This document shows positions 25,712 through 34,598 of a stretch of DNA of 64,000 bases, piece by piece. The DNA is from Paenimyroides baculatum (GTDB taxonomy: Bacteria; Bacteroidota; Bacteroidia; Flavobacteriales; Flavobacteriaceae), in NCBI RefSeq assembly GCF_008629655.1, contig NZ_VWSG01000002.1, positions 186,001 to 250,000 on the forward strand, in the 5' to 3' direction. Position numbers and translations under genes: made by a program. The notes under the pieces are model-generated. The model made no database searches. It worked only from the letters and a program-made list of their open reading frames with translations, and was not told the DNA's origin. How positions within the stretch are numbered: position 1 is the stretch's first letter; each line of letters opens with the position of its first letter.

Positions 25712-25772
25712 AATTGATACTATCAATTAAACTTATACAAATATCGCCTATTTATTTGTAAATTTGATAGTA
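25712..25772. promoter_or_regulatory. Candidate OxyR operator between oxyR and dps
   Basis: A 17 bp perfect palindrome, AATTGATACTATCAATT (25712-25728), contains T-N11-A, the LysR-type core. One arm recurs inverted as TTGATAGTA at 25764-25772 opposite TACTATCAA at 25718-25726. The ATAG/CTAT halves resemble the E. coli OxyR site. The palindrome centre is about 52 bp upstream of the likely dps transcription start, a position usual for a LysR activator. Confidence 0.65.
25759..25766 (+). promoter_or_regulatory. TAnnTTTG promoter element of dps
   Basis: TAAATTTG, 26 bp before the dps ATG, fits the -7 box and overlaps the promoter-proximal half of the candidate OxyR site. Confidence 0.55.
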
Positions 25773-25791
25773 GAATTTTAAAAATAAGGTT

Positions 25792-26256
25792 ATGAATATT
25801 TTAGGATTACCACAGAAACAGACAAAAGAAAATATTGAATTGTTGAATGTTTTATTGTCAAACTTTCAAGTTTATTATCAAAATTTACGTGGGTTGCATT
25901 GGAACATCCGCGGAAAACGTTTTTTCGAATTGCATGTGAAATTTGAAGAATTGTACAATCAGGCACAGTTAAGAATTGATGAAATTGCCGAGCGTGTTTT
26001 AACTTTAGGCGGAACACCGTTACATACGTTTGACGATTATTTGAAAAACAATTCGTTGAAAGTTGCAAAAAATGTTACCAATGATGACGAGGCAGTTGAA
26101 GTAATTATAAAATCGTTAGCTTCTTTACTAACTATTGAACGGGAGATTTTAGAAAAAGCCGGTGAAATTAATGATGAAGGAACCAATTCTATGATGAGCG
26201 ATTTAATTACCGAACAAGAAAAAGACATCTGGATGATGCAAGCATTCTTGGGATAA
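25792..26256 (+). CDS. dps: Dps family ferritin-like DNA-protection protein
   Basis: Dps oxidises and stores iron in a 12-subunit shell and shields DNA from peroxide damage. The 154-residue protein has the family's ferroxidase segments: LRGLHWNIRGKRFFELH (with the conserved His) and the second-helix FEELYNQAQLRIDEIAER. Length and helix layout are typical. It is divergent from oxyR with a shared palindromic control region, so peroxide induction is a strong inference. It ends at a very long hairpin. Confidence 0.95.
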   Translation: MNILGLPQKQTKENIELLNVLLSNFQVYYQNLRGLHWNIRGKRFFELHVKFEELYNQAQLRIDEIAERVLTLGGTPLHTFDDYLKNNSLKVAKNVTNDDEAVEVIIKSLASLLTIEREILEKAGEINDEGTNSMMSDLITEQEKDIWMMQAFLG

Positions 26257-26307
26257 TTTAAATATCTAAAAAGCTGAACATTTTGTTCAGCTTTTTAGAT
26301 ATTTAAA
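26257..26307 (+). terminator. Long terminator hairpin of dps
   Basis: Two perfectly complementary 24 nt arms (26257-26280 and 26284-26307) with a TTT loop start directly after the dps stop. The G/C part of the stem is AAGCTGAACA, paired with TGTTCAGCTT. Confidence 0.8.
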
Positions 26308-26345
26308 TTCTTCTTAACGCAACGGTTACATCGTTAAAAAATGCG

Positions 26346-26353
26346 TAATTTTG
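26346..26353 (+). promoter_or_regulatory. TAnnTTTG promoter element of the OstA-like operon
   Basis: TAATTTTG, 16 bp before the TTG start, fits the -7 box and supports that start. Confidence 0.5.
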
Positions 26354-26369
26354 AAAAAAATTATCCCAA

Positions 26370-28031
26370 TTGAAAACCTTTTTTTTAAATCTGTTTTTTC
26401 TGTTGTTTTGCTGTGCTTTTTCGTTTGCACAAACACCTGAACCAAATGGTAAAATCATAAAATTGTTAGCAGCAGATTTCACTGATGTTAATGAATATGA
26501 AGTTCCTGGAGCTAAAATTCTTACCGGGAATGTTCAAATGCAGCACGACAGTATGTATATTTACTGTAACAAGGCGTATTTTTTTGAGAAAGAAAATTAT
26601 GCTAAACTGTTTGGTAACGTTAGAATTGTTCAAGACGATACCTTACAATTAAACAGTAAATATGCGGAATACAACGGTGTAGAAAAAATTGCTTATGCTT
26701 CTGGAAATGTAGTGATGACATCGCCCGATTCTTCGTTAAAATCAGAAAAAGTTTACTACGATAGAAATATCGGAATTGCTTATTACAACGATAATGCAAC
26801 AATTACCAACAAACTGAATACCTTAAAATCTAAATCGGGTAAATATTACACGCGCGAATTAAAGTATGAATTCAGAACGCAGGTTGTTATTACAAATCCT
26901 GAAAATGTTATTAAATCGAATCATTTAGATTTTTACGAAGATTCCGGTCATGCCTATTTGTTCGGTCCATCGACAATCGATAACAAAGGAAATCATATTT
27001 ATACCGAAAATGGTTTTTACGACACCCGTTTAAATGAAGGAAAGATGATCGAAAAATCGTTTATTCTTTATGATAACAAGCGTATCGAAGCTGATGAAAT
27101 GTTCTATGACGAGAAAAAATCGTACGCAAAAGGTATCAACAATGTAAAAGTGATCGATACCATTAATAACACCATTGCTACAAGTCATTTTGCAGAGGTT
27201 TTTCGTGCAAACGATTCTATTTTCATGACTAAAAAGCCGTTGATTCAGACTATTGCCGAAAAAGATACTACGTATTTCCATGCGAAAAACATTCAAATTG
27301 TTGGTCCGGACAAGCAACGTGTGATAAAAGGTTATCCAAATGCGCGTATGTATCGAACACCTGATATGAGCGGAAAAGCAGATTCACTGCATTACGATCA
27401 AAAAATTGGTTTGCTGCAATTAATTAGAAAACCGGTTTTATTTAAAGATGAAAGTCAGTTAACTGGTGATGTCATCCATCTGATAAATAATGTGGAAACA
27501 GAAAAACTCGATTCTTTAAAAGTACTCACCAATGCCTTCGTCATTCAGAAAGATTCGCTCGGTTCCGGCTATAATCAAGCCAAGGGAATCAACATGTACG
27601 GAAAATTTATCGATGATAAAATTAGGCAGATTGATCTGGTGCAGAATGCCGAAATGATTTATTATGTGTACGATGAAGAAGTTTTAAAAGGAATTGATAA
27701 GGGAATTTGCAGTAAGATTGTTTTAGAGTTAGAAGACAATAAGATTACAACAGCAACGCGAATAATCAATCCAGAAGGAACAACCTATCCACCCGAACAA
27801 TTCCCTGAAAATGCTCGGAAACTGGCAGGCTTCAATTGGCGGGGAGATGAACGAATGTACAGTGTGGACGAACTCTTTAGCGATGAAGAACTCAAACACG
27901 ACGACAAAGCCGAAGAAGAAGTTAAAAAGAACGAGAAAGTAAGCGAAAAACCAATGGAAGTTCAGGAAAAAACACTGAATTTTAAGCGATCGGGAAAATC
28001 ACCAAACGTTATAAAAAAACGTAGCGAGTAA
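26370..28031 (+). CDS. OstA-like (LptA/LptD N-terminal-type) protein
   Basis: A 553-residue exported protein whose TTG start gives a good signal peptide (about 20 residues, FSFAQ). The body consists of OstA beta-jellyroll repeats, with recurring strands such as KILTGNVQMQHDSMYIYCNKAYFF and YAYASGNVVM-like units, the fold that carries lipopolysaccharide across the periplasm. A charged C-terminal tail of Lys and Glu follows residue ~505. In Bacteroidota this OstA-like protein is thought to be part of LPS transport. The class III aminotransferase gene begins 1 bp after its stop. Confidence 0.88.
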   Translation: MKTFFLNLFFLLFCCAFSFAQTPEPNGKIIKLLAADFTDVNEYEVPGAKILTGNVQMQHDSMYIYCNKAYFFEKENYAKLFGNVRIVQDDTLQLNSKYAEYNGVEKIAYASGNVVMTSPDSSLKSEKVYYDRNIGIAYYNDNATITNKLNTLKSKSGKYYTRELKYEFRTQVVITNPENVIKSNHLDFYEDSGHAYLFGPSTIDNKGNHIYTENGFYDTRLNEGKMIEKSFILYDNKRIEADEMFYDEKKSYAKGINNVKVIDTINNTIATSHFAEVFRANDSIFMTKKPLIQTIAEKDTTYFHAKNIQIVGPDKQRVIKGYPNARMYRTPDMSGKADSLHYDQKIGLLQLIRKPVLFKDESQLTGDVIHLINNVETEKLDSLKVLTNAFVIQKDSLGSGYNQAKGINMYGKFIDDKIRQIDLVQNAEMIYYVYDEEVLKGIDKGICSKIVLELEDNKITTATRIINPEGTTYPPEQFPENARKLAGFNWRGDERMYSVDELFSDEELKHDDKAEEEVKKNEKVSEKPMEVQEKTLNFKRSGKSPNVIKKRSE

Positions 28032-28032
28032 A

Positions 28033-29223
28033 ATGAAAGAAGATTTTTTTAAATATCAGGCACAAACCAGCCTGTATCCGTTAGAAGTTGAAATTTCTCA
28101 TGCCAAAGGCAGTTATATTTATAGTACCGACGGTAAAAAACATTTAGATTTTGTTGCAGGCGTTTCGGCTTGTACGTTGGGTCATCAGCATCCGCGCGTT
28201 GTAAATGCCATAAAAGAACAGCTAGACAAATACATGCACGTAATGGTTTACGGCGAGTATATTCAAAAACCCGCTGTAGATTTTTGCAAATTGCTGGCTC
28301 AAAACCTATCTCCTACGCTTAATAAAACGTATCTGGTAAATTCGGGTACCGAAGCTGTTGAAGGAGCATTAAAGCTGGCAAAACGCGTAACCGGCAGAAC
28401 GCATATTATATCTTGTGTAAATGCGTATCACGGAAATACACAGGGATCTATGAGTATTTTAGGCAACGAAGATCGCAAACGCGCATTTCGTCCGTTACTG
28501 CCAAATGTAGATTTTATAACATTCAATAACGAAGAAGAATTACAGCAAATCACAACAAAAACGGCAGCTATCGTATTGGAAACAATCCAAGGAAGTGCAG
28601 GTTTTGTAACACCCGAAAATGATTATTTGTTGAAGGTACGCAAACGTTGCGATGAAGTTGGAGCTTTGCTGATTTTAGATGAAATTCAGCCCGGATTTGG
28701 TAGAACAGGAAAATTGTTTGGTTTTCAGAATTACAATGTTGTTCCTGATATTCTGGTAATGGGCAAAGGCATGGGTGGCGGAATGCCTGTTGGTGCTTTT
28801 ACTGCCAACGAAAAAATAATGGATTTACTGGCACACGATCCTAAATGCGGACACATAACAACTTTTGGCGGACACCCGATCATTGCTGCAGCATCGCTGG
28901 CAACATTACAGGAATTGTTAGAAACCGATTTAATGGAACAAACATTGGTAAAAGAACAATTGTTCCGCAGTTTGCTGAAACATCCGCTGATCACCGAAAT
29001 TCACGGCAAAGGTTTAATGCTGGCACCAATGACGCCATCGGCAGAAATAACCAACGACGTAATTTTAAAGTGTAAAGACAAAGGTTTGGTATTATTTTGG
29101 CTGATGTTTGAAGGGAAAGCCATTCGTATTACACCGCCATTAACAATTTCTGAAGAAGAAATTAAAGAAGGATGCGCTATTTTAATAGAAGCATTAAACG
29201 AAGTTCAAGCAGAACTTTGTTAA
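28033..29223 (+). CDS. Class III PLP-dependent aminotransferase (aspartate aminotransferase family)
   Basis: A 396-residue fold-type I class III aminotransferase. Recognisable parts are GHQHPRVVNAIKEQL, NSGTEAVEGALKLAKR, LILDEIQPGFGRTGKLFGFQ and the PLP-lysine segment LVMGKGMGGGMPVGAF. The family includes acetylornithine, ornithine and 4-aminobutyrate aminotransferases; no arg or gab genes are nearby, so the substrate is open. It is tightly coupled to the OstA-like gene, a common Flavobacterial arrangement without a clear reason. Confidence 0.93.
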   Translation: MKEDFFKYQAQTSLYPLEVEISHAKGSYIYSTDGKKHLDFVAGVSACTLGHQHPRVVNAIKEQLDKYMHVMVYGEYIQKPAVDFCKLLAQNLSPTLNKTYLVNSGTEAVEGALKLAKRVTGRTHIISCVNAYHGNTQGSMSILGNEDRKRAFRPLLPNVDFITFNNEEELQQITTKTAAIVLETIQGSAGFVTPENDYLLKVRKRCDEVGALLILDEIQPGFGRTGKLFGFQNYNVVPDILVMGKGMGGGMPVGAFTANEKIMDLLAHDPKCGHITTFGGHPIIAAASLATLQELLETDLMEQTLVKEQLFRSLLKHPLITEIHGKGLMLAPMTPSAEITNDVILKCKDKGLVLFWLMFEGKAIRITPPLTISEEEIKEGCAILIEALNEVQAELC

Positions 29224-29304
29224 TTAAAATGTTTATAAGATAGATTTCAGTGTACTTATAAAGTGCCGTTTTTGAGCTATCTTTAATAATAAAAACAGTC
29301 GATT

Positions 29305-30702
29305 ATGTTTACAAACGACGAGGAAGATTTTTTTAGAATGTCTATTTCAAAATTCGAGAATATGCTTAAAACAAACAAAATTTGTTTTTTCGATTCAGAA
29401 GAATTTGAAAACATTATACTGCATTATTTAGATTCAGGGAAGATAAACCTGTCTAAAAAGGCATTGAAACTGGGTTTGGAACAACATCCGAATTCCATAG
29501 GATTAAAATTGGTTCAGGTAGAACTCCTGGTTTTTGAAAACAAGTTGGATAAAGCCGAAAAACTACTGAACGAATTACAGCACATTGACCCACGAAACGA
29601 TGAAGTTTATATTCAGCGTGCAAACATCTTTTCAAAACAAGGCAGTCATAAAAAAGCTATAGAATGCTTAAAAATTGCTTTACAATACACCGAAGATTTT
29701 GCCGATGTTTATTCTTTGTTGGGTATGGAGTATCTTTTCATTGATGAAATTTTACAGGCAAAAGATGCTTTTATAAAATGTTTGGAACATGATTCTGAAG
29801 ATCAAACGGCACTTTACAATGTTGTTTATTGCTATGATTTTTTAGATAATCATCAGGAAGCCATAGAATTTTTAGAAGAATTCATTGATCACAATCCGTA
29901 TTCCGAAGTAGCTTGGCATCAGTTGGGTCGTGAGTATTACACGCTCAAAGATTACCGCAAAGCCATTGAAGCTTTTGATTTTGCGTGTATTATCGATGAA
30001 AATTTTGTAGGTGCTTATATTGAAAAAGGTAAATCGTACGAAAAAATAAAAATGTTTTCACAGGCAATTATTTGTTACAAGGAAACATTGAAGTTAGACG
30101 ATCCTTCGTCTTACGTGTACCGTAGAATTGGATTCTGTTACGAAGCTTTAAAAAATTACGACAAAGCCTTAAAATATTATTTGCGCTCGGTTCATGAAGA
30201 TCCGTTGATGGATAAATCGTGGATTGCAATTGCAGATTTGTACTTGAAAAAGAACGATTTTAAAAAGGCTTTGCAATTTGTAAATAAAGCGTTGGGAATT
30301 GATGAACACAACCATTTATACTGGCGAAGATTTGCAATCATCAATAAAGATTTACAATTTTTAGAAGAAGCAGAATTAGGTTTTAGAAAAGCGGTAGAAC
30401 ATGGAGATACTTTTTTAGATACTTGGCTGTATTGGAGCGATTCGCTTCGTTTGTTGGAAGATTATACTCAGGCAATTGAAAAGTTGCTAAAAGCACGCGA
30501 TATTTTTAACGATGAATACGAAATTGAATACCGTTTAGTAGGTTTGTATATGTTAACAGATCAAACCGAAAAAGCGATGTATCATTTAACAAATGCTTTG
30601 GCTTTAAATTATAAAAATCGAACATTGTTACAGGAATTTTTCCCTACAGTTTGGGAAAACGAGCAAGTACAAGCTTACATTCAGAACTTTAATCAAGAGT
30701 AG
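29305..30702 (+). CDS. Tetratricopeptide repeat protein
   Basis: A 465-residue soluble protein made almost wholly of TPR units, about 11-12 helical pairs, for example ALKYYLRSVHEDPLMDKSWI and LEYLF/AKDAFIKCLEHDSED. The N-terminus MFTNDEEDFFRMSISKFE has no signal peptide, so it is cytoplasmic. TPRs mediate protein-protein contacts; the partners are unknown. It starts a run of three same-strand genes ending with aroE, with 1 and 6 bp spacers. Confidence 0.92.
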   Translation: MFTNDEEDFFRMSISKFENMLKTNKICFFDSEEFENIILHYLDSGKINLSKKALKLGLEQHPNSIGLKLVQVELLVFENKLDKAEKLLNELQHIDPRNDEVYIQRANIFSKQGSHKKAIECLKIALQYTEDFADVYSLLGMEYLFIDEILQAKDAFIKCLEHDSEDQTALYNVVYCYDFLDNHQEAIEFLEEFIDHNPYSEVAWHQLGREYYTLKDYRKAIEAFDFACIIDENFVGAYIEKGKSYEKIKMFSQAIICYKETLKLDDPSSYVYRRIGFCYEALKNYDKALKYYLRSVHEDPLMDKSWIAIADLYLKKNDFKKALQFVNKALGIDEHNHLYWRRFAIINKDLQFLEEAELGFRKAVEHGDTFLDTWLYWSDSLRLLEDYTQAIEKLLKARDIFNDEYEIEYRLVGLYMLTDQTEKAMYHLTNALALNYKNRTLLQEFFPTVWENEQVQAYIQNFNQE

Positions 30703-30703
30703 T

Positions 30704-31303
30704 TTGTCCACTCGTAATTCAAATCAGTTTGAAGTATTAAAAAGCTTACCTGCTTATGGACCAATGTATATTCCTATAAATACAGATGGCGAAGATTTCT
30801 TTTCAGAAGGTTTTGTTATAAAATTTTATACTAAAGATGGAACTAACTGGGTAGCAAATTTTAAAACAGGTTGGACAAATTATTATGATGTTTTTGATTA
30901 TCCAAAGTTTAATATTGTAATTGTTATAGCTGGAGGTTATGTTTATGTAATGTCGCCAGAAAATAAAAAACCCATTGTTTCTTATGAGTTAGCGGTAGAA
31001 CATGCGTTAAATCATAACAATAAAAACTTAATCTTTTCTGATTCTACAGAGATTTTTTATTATAATATTTATGAAAATAGTTTGTGGTGTAGTGAACGAT
31101 TATCTATAGATGGTATAAAAGATTTAAAAATTCATGACAATGTTCTTTTTGGAAAGACTTACGATCTCTATGACACTGAAGAATGGGAAAATTTTTCAAT
31201 AAATTTGGATACTAAAGAAATTAAAGGAGGATCATTTATTAAGAATAATCCAACTACTACATTTAGAAAAAAATCCTGGTGGAAGTTTTGGAAAAAAAAT
31301 TAA
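30704..31303 (+). CDS. Hypothetical protein with a Trp/Lys-rich tail
   Basis: A 199-residue protein beginning at a TTG 1 bp after the TPR stop. It is beta-rich and aromatic (VIKFYTKDGTNWVANFKTGW, NIVIVIAGGYVYVM), with no signal peptide, and ends in KKSWWKFWKKN. Its codons are more AT-rich than in the TPR gene, which may hint at a newer acquisition. I recognise no family. Confidence 0.75.
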   Translation: MSTRNSNQFEVLKSLPAYGPMYIPINTDGEDFFSEGFVIKFYTKDGTNWVANFKTGWTNYYDVFDYPKFNIVIVIAGGYVYVMSPENKKPIVSYELAVEHALNHNNKNLIFSDSTEIFYYNIYENSLWCSERLSIDGIKDLKIHDNVLFGKTYDLYDTEEWENFSINLDTKEIKGGSFIKNNPTTTFRKKSWWKFWKKN

Positions 31304-31309
31304 TTATTT

Positions 31310-32032
31310 ATGAAAACATACGGTTTAATAGGTAAAAAAATTGGCTATTCTTTTTCACGAAATTACTTCAATAATAAGTTTAAGAATGAAAATAGATTAA
31401 ATTCGCAATACATTAATTTTGACATAGATAACCTATCAGAATTAAACAATATATTCAATATAAACAATTATGGTTTTAATGTTACTATTCCGTACAAAGA
31501 AACCATAATTCCTTATTTGGATTCGCTTGATTTTCATGCAGAGAAAATTGGCGCAGTGAATACAATTCAAATTAAAAAAGGAAAAAAAATCGGTTTCAAT
31601 ACAGATTGGATCGGCTTTAAAAAGTCGTTAGAACCTTTGCTAAAACCACATCATAAAAAAGCATTAATTTTAGGAACTGGTGGTGCAAGCAAAGCGGTAA
31701 TTTATGCTTTAAAACAATTGCAAATTCAAACACTAATTGTATCGAGAAACGGTGAAACAACGTATGAAGATTTATCAGAAGAAATCATTCAGAACAATAC
31801 AATTATCATAAACTGTACACCTGTTGGTACTTTTCCAAATACAGATTCAGCGCCCGAAATTCCTTATCAATTTATCACAAAAAATCATTTGGTTTACGAT
31901 TTGATCTACAATCCTGCTGAAACACTTTTCCTTAAAAAAAGTAAAGAAAACGGTGCTGTTACAAAAAACGGCTTGGAGATGTTGGAAATTCAGGCAGAAG
32001 AATCATGGAAAATTTGGAATAGTTCGTATTAA
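31310..32032 (+). CDS. aroE: Shikimate dehydrogenase
   Basis: AroE reduces 3-dehydroshikimate to shikimate with NADPH in aromatic amino acid synthesis. The 240-residue protein has GKKIGYSFSRNYF at the N-terminus, NVTIPYKE with the catalytic Lys, FNTDWIGF with the partner Asp, and GTGGASKAVIYAL for NADP binding. It is slightly shorter than E. coli AroE (272), normal for Bacteroidota. It is last in the TPR operon, 6 bp after the hypothetical gene. Confidence 0.95.
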   Translation: MKTYGLIGKKIGYSFSRNYFNNKFKNENRLNSQYINFDIDNLSELNNIFNINNYGFNVTIPYKETIIPYLDSLDFHAEKIGAVNTIQIKKGKKIGFNTDWIGFKKSLEPLLKPHHKKALILGTGGASKAVIYALKQLQIQTLIVSRNGETTYEDLSEEIIQNNTIIINCTPVGTFPNTDSAPEIPYQFITKNHLVYDLIYNPAETLFLKKSKENGAVTKNGLEMLEIQAEESWKIWNSSY

Positions 32033-32082
32033 TTCTTACGAAATATTTGTTGTCTTTCAATTAATTATTTATCTTTCAAAAA

Positions 32083-32090
32083 TAATTTTG
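32083..32090 (+). promoter_or_regulatory. TAnnTTTG promoter element of the DUF349 gene
   Basis: TAATTTTG lies 23 bp before the ATG and matches the -7 box. Confidence 0.5.
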
Positions 32091-32113
32091 TAAAACTTAC
32101 ACATTTAAGAAAG

Positions 32114-33988
32114 ATGTTAGAAGAAAAGAATGATAACCTGCCACAAGCAGACGGACTTAACCCTGAAACAGAAACAAACACTATTGTTGATGCGATAAAC
32201 TCAACAAATGCCGAAGACAGCGAAGCCACATCAATCAATGAAAGTGACCACATACCTTTGGCTAATTACGACGAATTATCTTTAGATGAGCTGAATACCG
32301 AGCTTGATACTTTACTAAAAAACGAAAAAATTACAACGATCCGCGAACACGTGGAAGCTATTAAACGTAGTTTTTTACACAAATACACCGAACTGATTGA
32401 CGAAAAAAGAAAGGTTTTTTTAGAAGAAAATCCGGATGCTTTTTCTACAGATTTTCAATATGAACTTCCTGCTAAAAGTCAATTCGATTCGTTATACCAC
32501 AATTACAGAGACCAACGAAACGGTCATTTTAAATCAATACAAGATCAATTGAAGAAAAATCTGGCAGAAAGAAACCAGATTATTACTGAATTAAAAGAGA
32601 TTGTAGAAAACACCGAAAACTACAACACCGCATTAAAAGACATTCAGCAATTGCGCGAACGTTGGAAAAACGGCGGACCAATTCCTAAAGACAACTACAA
32701 CCACGTTTGGAATAATTTCCATTTTCATATTGAACGTTTTTACGATCAGCTACATTTAGATCGTGAAGCGCGTGATATGGATTTTAAAAATAATTTAGAG
32801 CAAAAGCAAAGAATTATTGACCGTGCAAGTTTATTGATTAACGAACCGGATATTCGTAAGGCTTTCCGCGAATTGCAAACGTTACACCGTATCTGGAAAG
32901 AAGAAATTGGACCGGTTGCAAAGGATCACCGTGAGGAAATTTGGCAGAATTTCAGCAATATTACCAAACAGTTGCACAGCAAACGCGAATTGTTGCAAAA
33001 TGAAATTCGTGAGCGCGAAGAAAACAATCTAGCTAAAAAGAACGAAGTTATTGCTGCAATTAACGAAATAGCTTCAAAAGAATTTCAATCGCACAGTGAT
33101 TGGCAAAATGCTATCAAAGAAATTGAGCAGTTAAGAACGCAATTTTTTAACATGGGCAGAGTTCCTATGGAGCAAAACGAAGAAACTTGGGCAAACTTTA
33201 AAAACGTTACCAGAAATTTCAACGTTCATAAAAACAATTTCTACAAAGACATTAAAAAGGAACAACAAGATAATTTAGTTAAAAAACAGGCTTTAATAGA
33301 ACAGGTAAAATCGTTAAGCGAAAGCACCGATTACGATAATACAACGCCTGTAATGAAAAAGATTCAGGAAGAGTGGAAACATGTTGGACATGTACCACGT
33401 AAATTTTCTGATAGTTTGTGGAAAGAGTTCAAGCAGATATGTAATTCATATTTTGACAGGTTACATGCCGAAAGAAATAAGGAAATTGATGCCGAAATGG
33501 CAAACTTTAACAGCAAAAAAGATTATTTGGAAAGTTTAAAAGATTTTGAATTGACCGGAGATCATAAAACTGATTTAGATGCTATTAAAAAGCATATTGA
33601 AAACTGGAAAGGTTTAGGCGTTGTGCCACAAACCCGCAGACATATTGAAGGGAAGTTTAATAATGTTTTAGATGCTTTGTTCGATAAATTAAGTTTGTCT
33701 AAAAAAGAAGCCGAGCTGGTTAAATTCAATAATAAAATTGAAAACCTGATGGAAAGCAACGACAACCGACGTTTACAGAATGAAACCATTTTTGTACAGC
33801 GAAAGTTAGAAGAGCTTCAGTCTGAAATTTTTCAGTTAGAAAACAACGTACAGTTTTTCTCTAGTGCAAAAGCAGACAATCCGTTGGTTAAAGAAATCAA
33901 TAAGAACATCGATCGCCATAAAGATGAATTAAACTTGTGGAAAGAGAAATTAGTTCAACTAAAAAACATCAATAAAAATGATGCATAA
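32114..33988 (+). CDS. DUF349 repeat protein
   Basis: A 624-residue acidic, highly helical protein. After an acidic ~70-residue N-terminus come several DUF349 units of about 70-75 residues, each with a W-x(5-9)-P-x-(4-6)-W or F pattern, for example LRERWKNGGPIPKDNYNHVW, LHRIWKEEIGPVAKDHREEI and IQEEWKHVGHVPRKFSDSLW. A coiled-coil C-terminus follows. The function of DUF349 is not established. There is no signal peptide, so it is cytoplasmic. A terminator follows inside the start of the next reading frame. Confidence 0.9.
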   Translation: MLEEKNDNLPQADGLNPETETNTIVDAINSTNAEDSEATSINESDHIPLANYDELSLDELNTELDTLLKNEKITTIREHVEAIKRSFLHKYTELIDEKRKVFLEENPDAFSTDFQYELPAKSQFDSLYHNYRDQRNGHFKSIQDQLKKNLAERNQIITELKEIVENTENYNTALKDIQQLRERWKNGGPIPKDNYNHVWNNFHFHIERFYDQLHLDREARDMDFKNNLEQKQRIIDRASLLINEPDIRKAFRELQTLHRIWKEEIGPVAKDHREEIWQNFSNITKQLHSKRELLQNEIREREENNLAKKNEVIAAINEIASKEFQSHSDWQNAIKEIEQLRTQFFNMGRVPMEQNEETWANFKNVTRNFNVHKNNFYKDIKKEQQDNLVKKQALIEQVKSLSESTDYDNTTPVMKKIQEEWKHVGHVPRKFSDSLWKEFKQICNSYFDRLHAERNKEIDAEMANFNSKKDYLESLKDFELTGDHKTDLDAIKKHIENWKGLGVVPQTRRHIEGKFNNVLDALFDKLSLSKKEAELVKFNNKIENLMESNDNRRLQNETIFVQRKLEELQSEIFQLENNVQFFSSAKADNPLVKEINKNIDRHKDELNLWKEKLVQLKNINKNDA

Positions 33989-34583
33989 CACACAAAACCG
34001 GAGATTTCCGGTTTTTTTCGTTTCAAAACAAATTGGTATGTGTTTAATGATACTTTTTATGGTTGGCTGTAAAGCTAAAACCGATTGGCGCGATAATTAC
34101 AAGAAAGATAAAAGCAGCAAAAGTACTAACACTACAAAAAAAACGACGATTAAGAAACCAAATGATTTAGCTGAAATCAGTAAAATTTTAGACGTTAGTG
34201 AAAATACCTTGAAAAATAAAAATCTTTATAATTTTATTATCGATTGGTACGGAACTCCATACAAATACGGCGGAATGAACGAATACGGAATTGATTGTTC
34301 TGGTTTTACTAATATTTTGTACAAGGAAATTTATAAAATTCAAATACCACGTGTATCAAAAGACATTGCCGAAAATGTTAAGCGTAAATATACCGAAGAT
34401 TTAAAAGAAGGCGATCTGGTTTTCTTTTCGTTCGGAAAAACCGGTATTGTTAATCATGTGGGAATTTACCTGCACAACAACAAATTTGTACATGCGTCAA
34501 CAAGTAAAGGAGTCATTATTTCCAACTTAACCGAACCTTATTATGGCGATTATCTGGTTAAATGCGGTTCGTATAAAAATTAA
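33978..34583 (+). CDS. C40 family (NlpC/P60) peptidase, probable lipoprotein
   Basis: A cell-wall peptidase-type protein of up to 201 residues. The NlpC/P60 domain runs from about residue 90: YGTPYKYGGMNEYGIDCSGF with the catalytic Cys, then GIVNHVGIYL with the His, then KFVHASTSKGV. It would cleave peptide stems of peptidoglycan. The N-terminus has lipobox LFMVGC. The start is unsure: the ATG at 33978 overlaps the DUF349 stop and places a terminator hairpin within the coding region, while the ATG at 34038 avoids it but leaves a very short signal peptide. Confidence 0.88.
   Translation: MMHNTQNRRFPVFFVSKQIGMCLMILFMVGCKAKTDWRDNYKKDKSSKSTNTTKKTTIKKPNDLAEISKILDVSENTLKNKNLYNFIIDWYGTPYKYGGMNEYGIDCSGFTNILYKEIYKIQIPRVSKDIAENVKRKYTEDLKEGDLVFFSFGKTGIVNHVGIYLHNNKFVHASTSKGVIISNLTEPYYGDYLVKCGSYKN
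33994..34017 (+). terminator. Hairpin terminator after the DUF349 gene, overlapping the NlpC reading frame
   Basis: Arms AAAACCGGA / TCCGGTTTT enclose a short loop and are followed by a T7 run. It lies 6 bp past the DUF349 stop, but within the 5' part of the NlpC frame if the first ATG is used. Confidence 0.72.
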
Positions 34584-34598
34584 ATAGAAAGCAAATTA

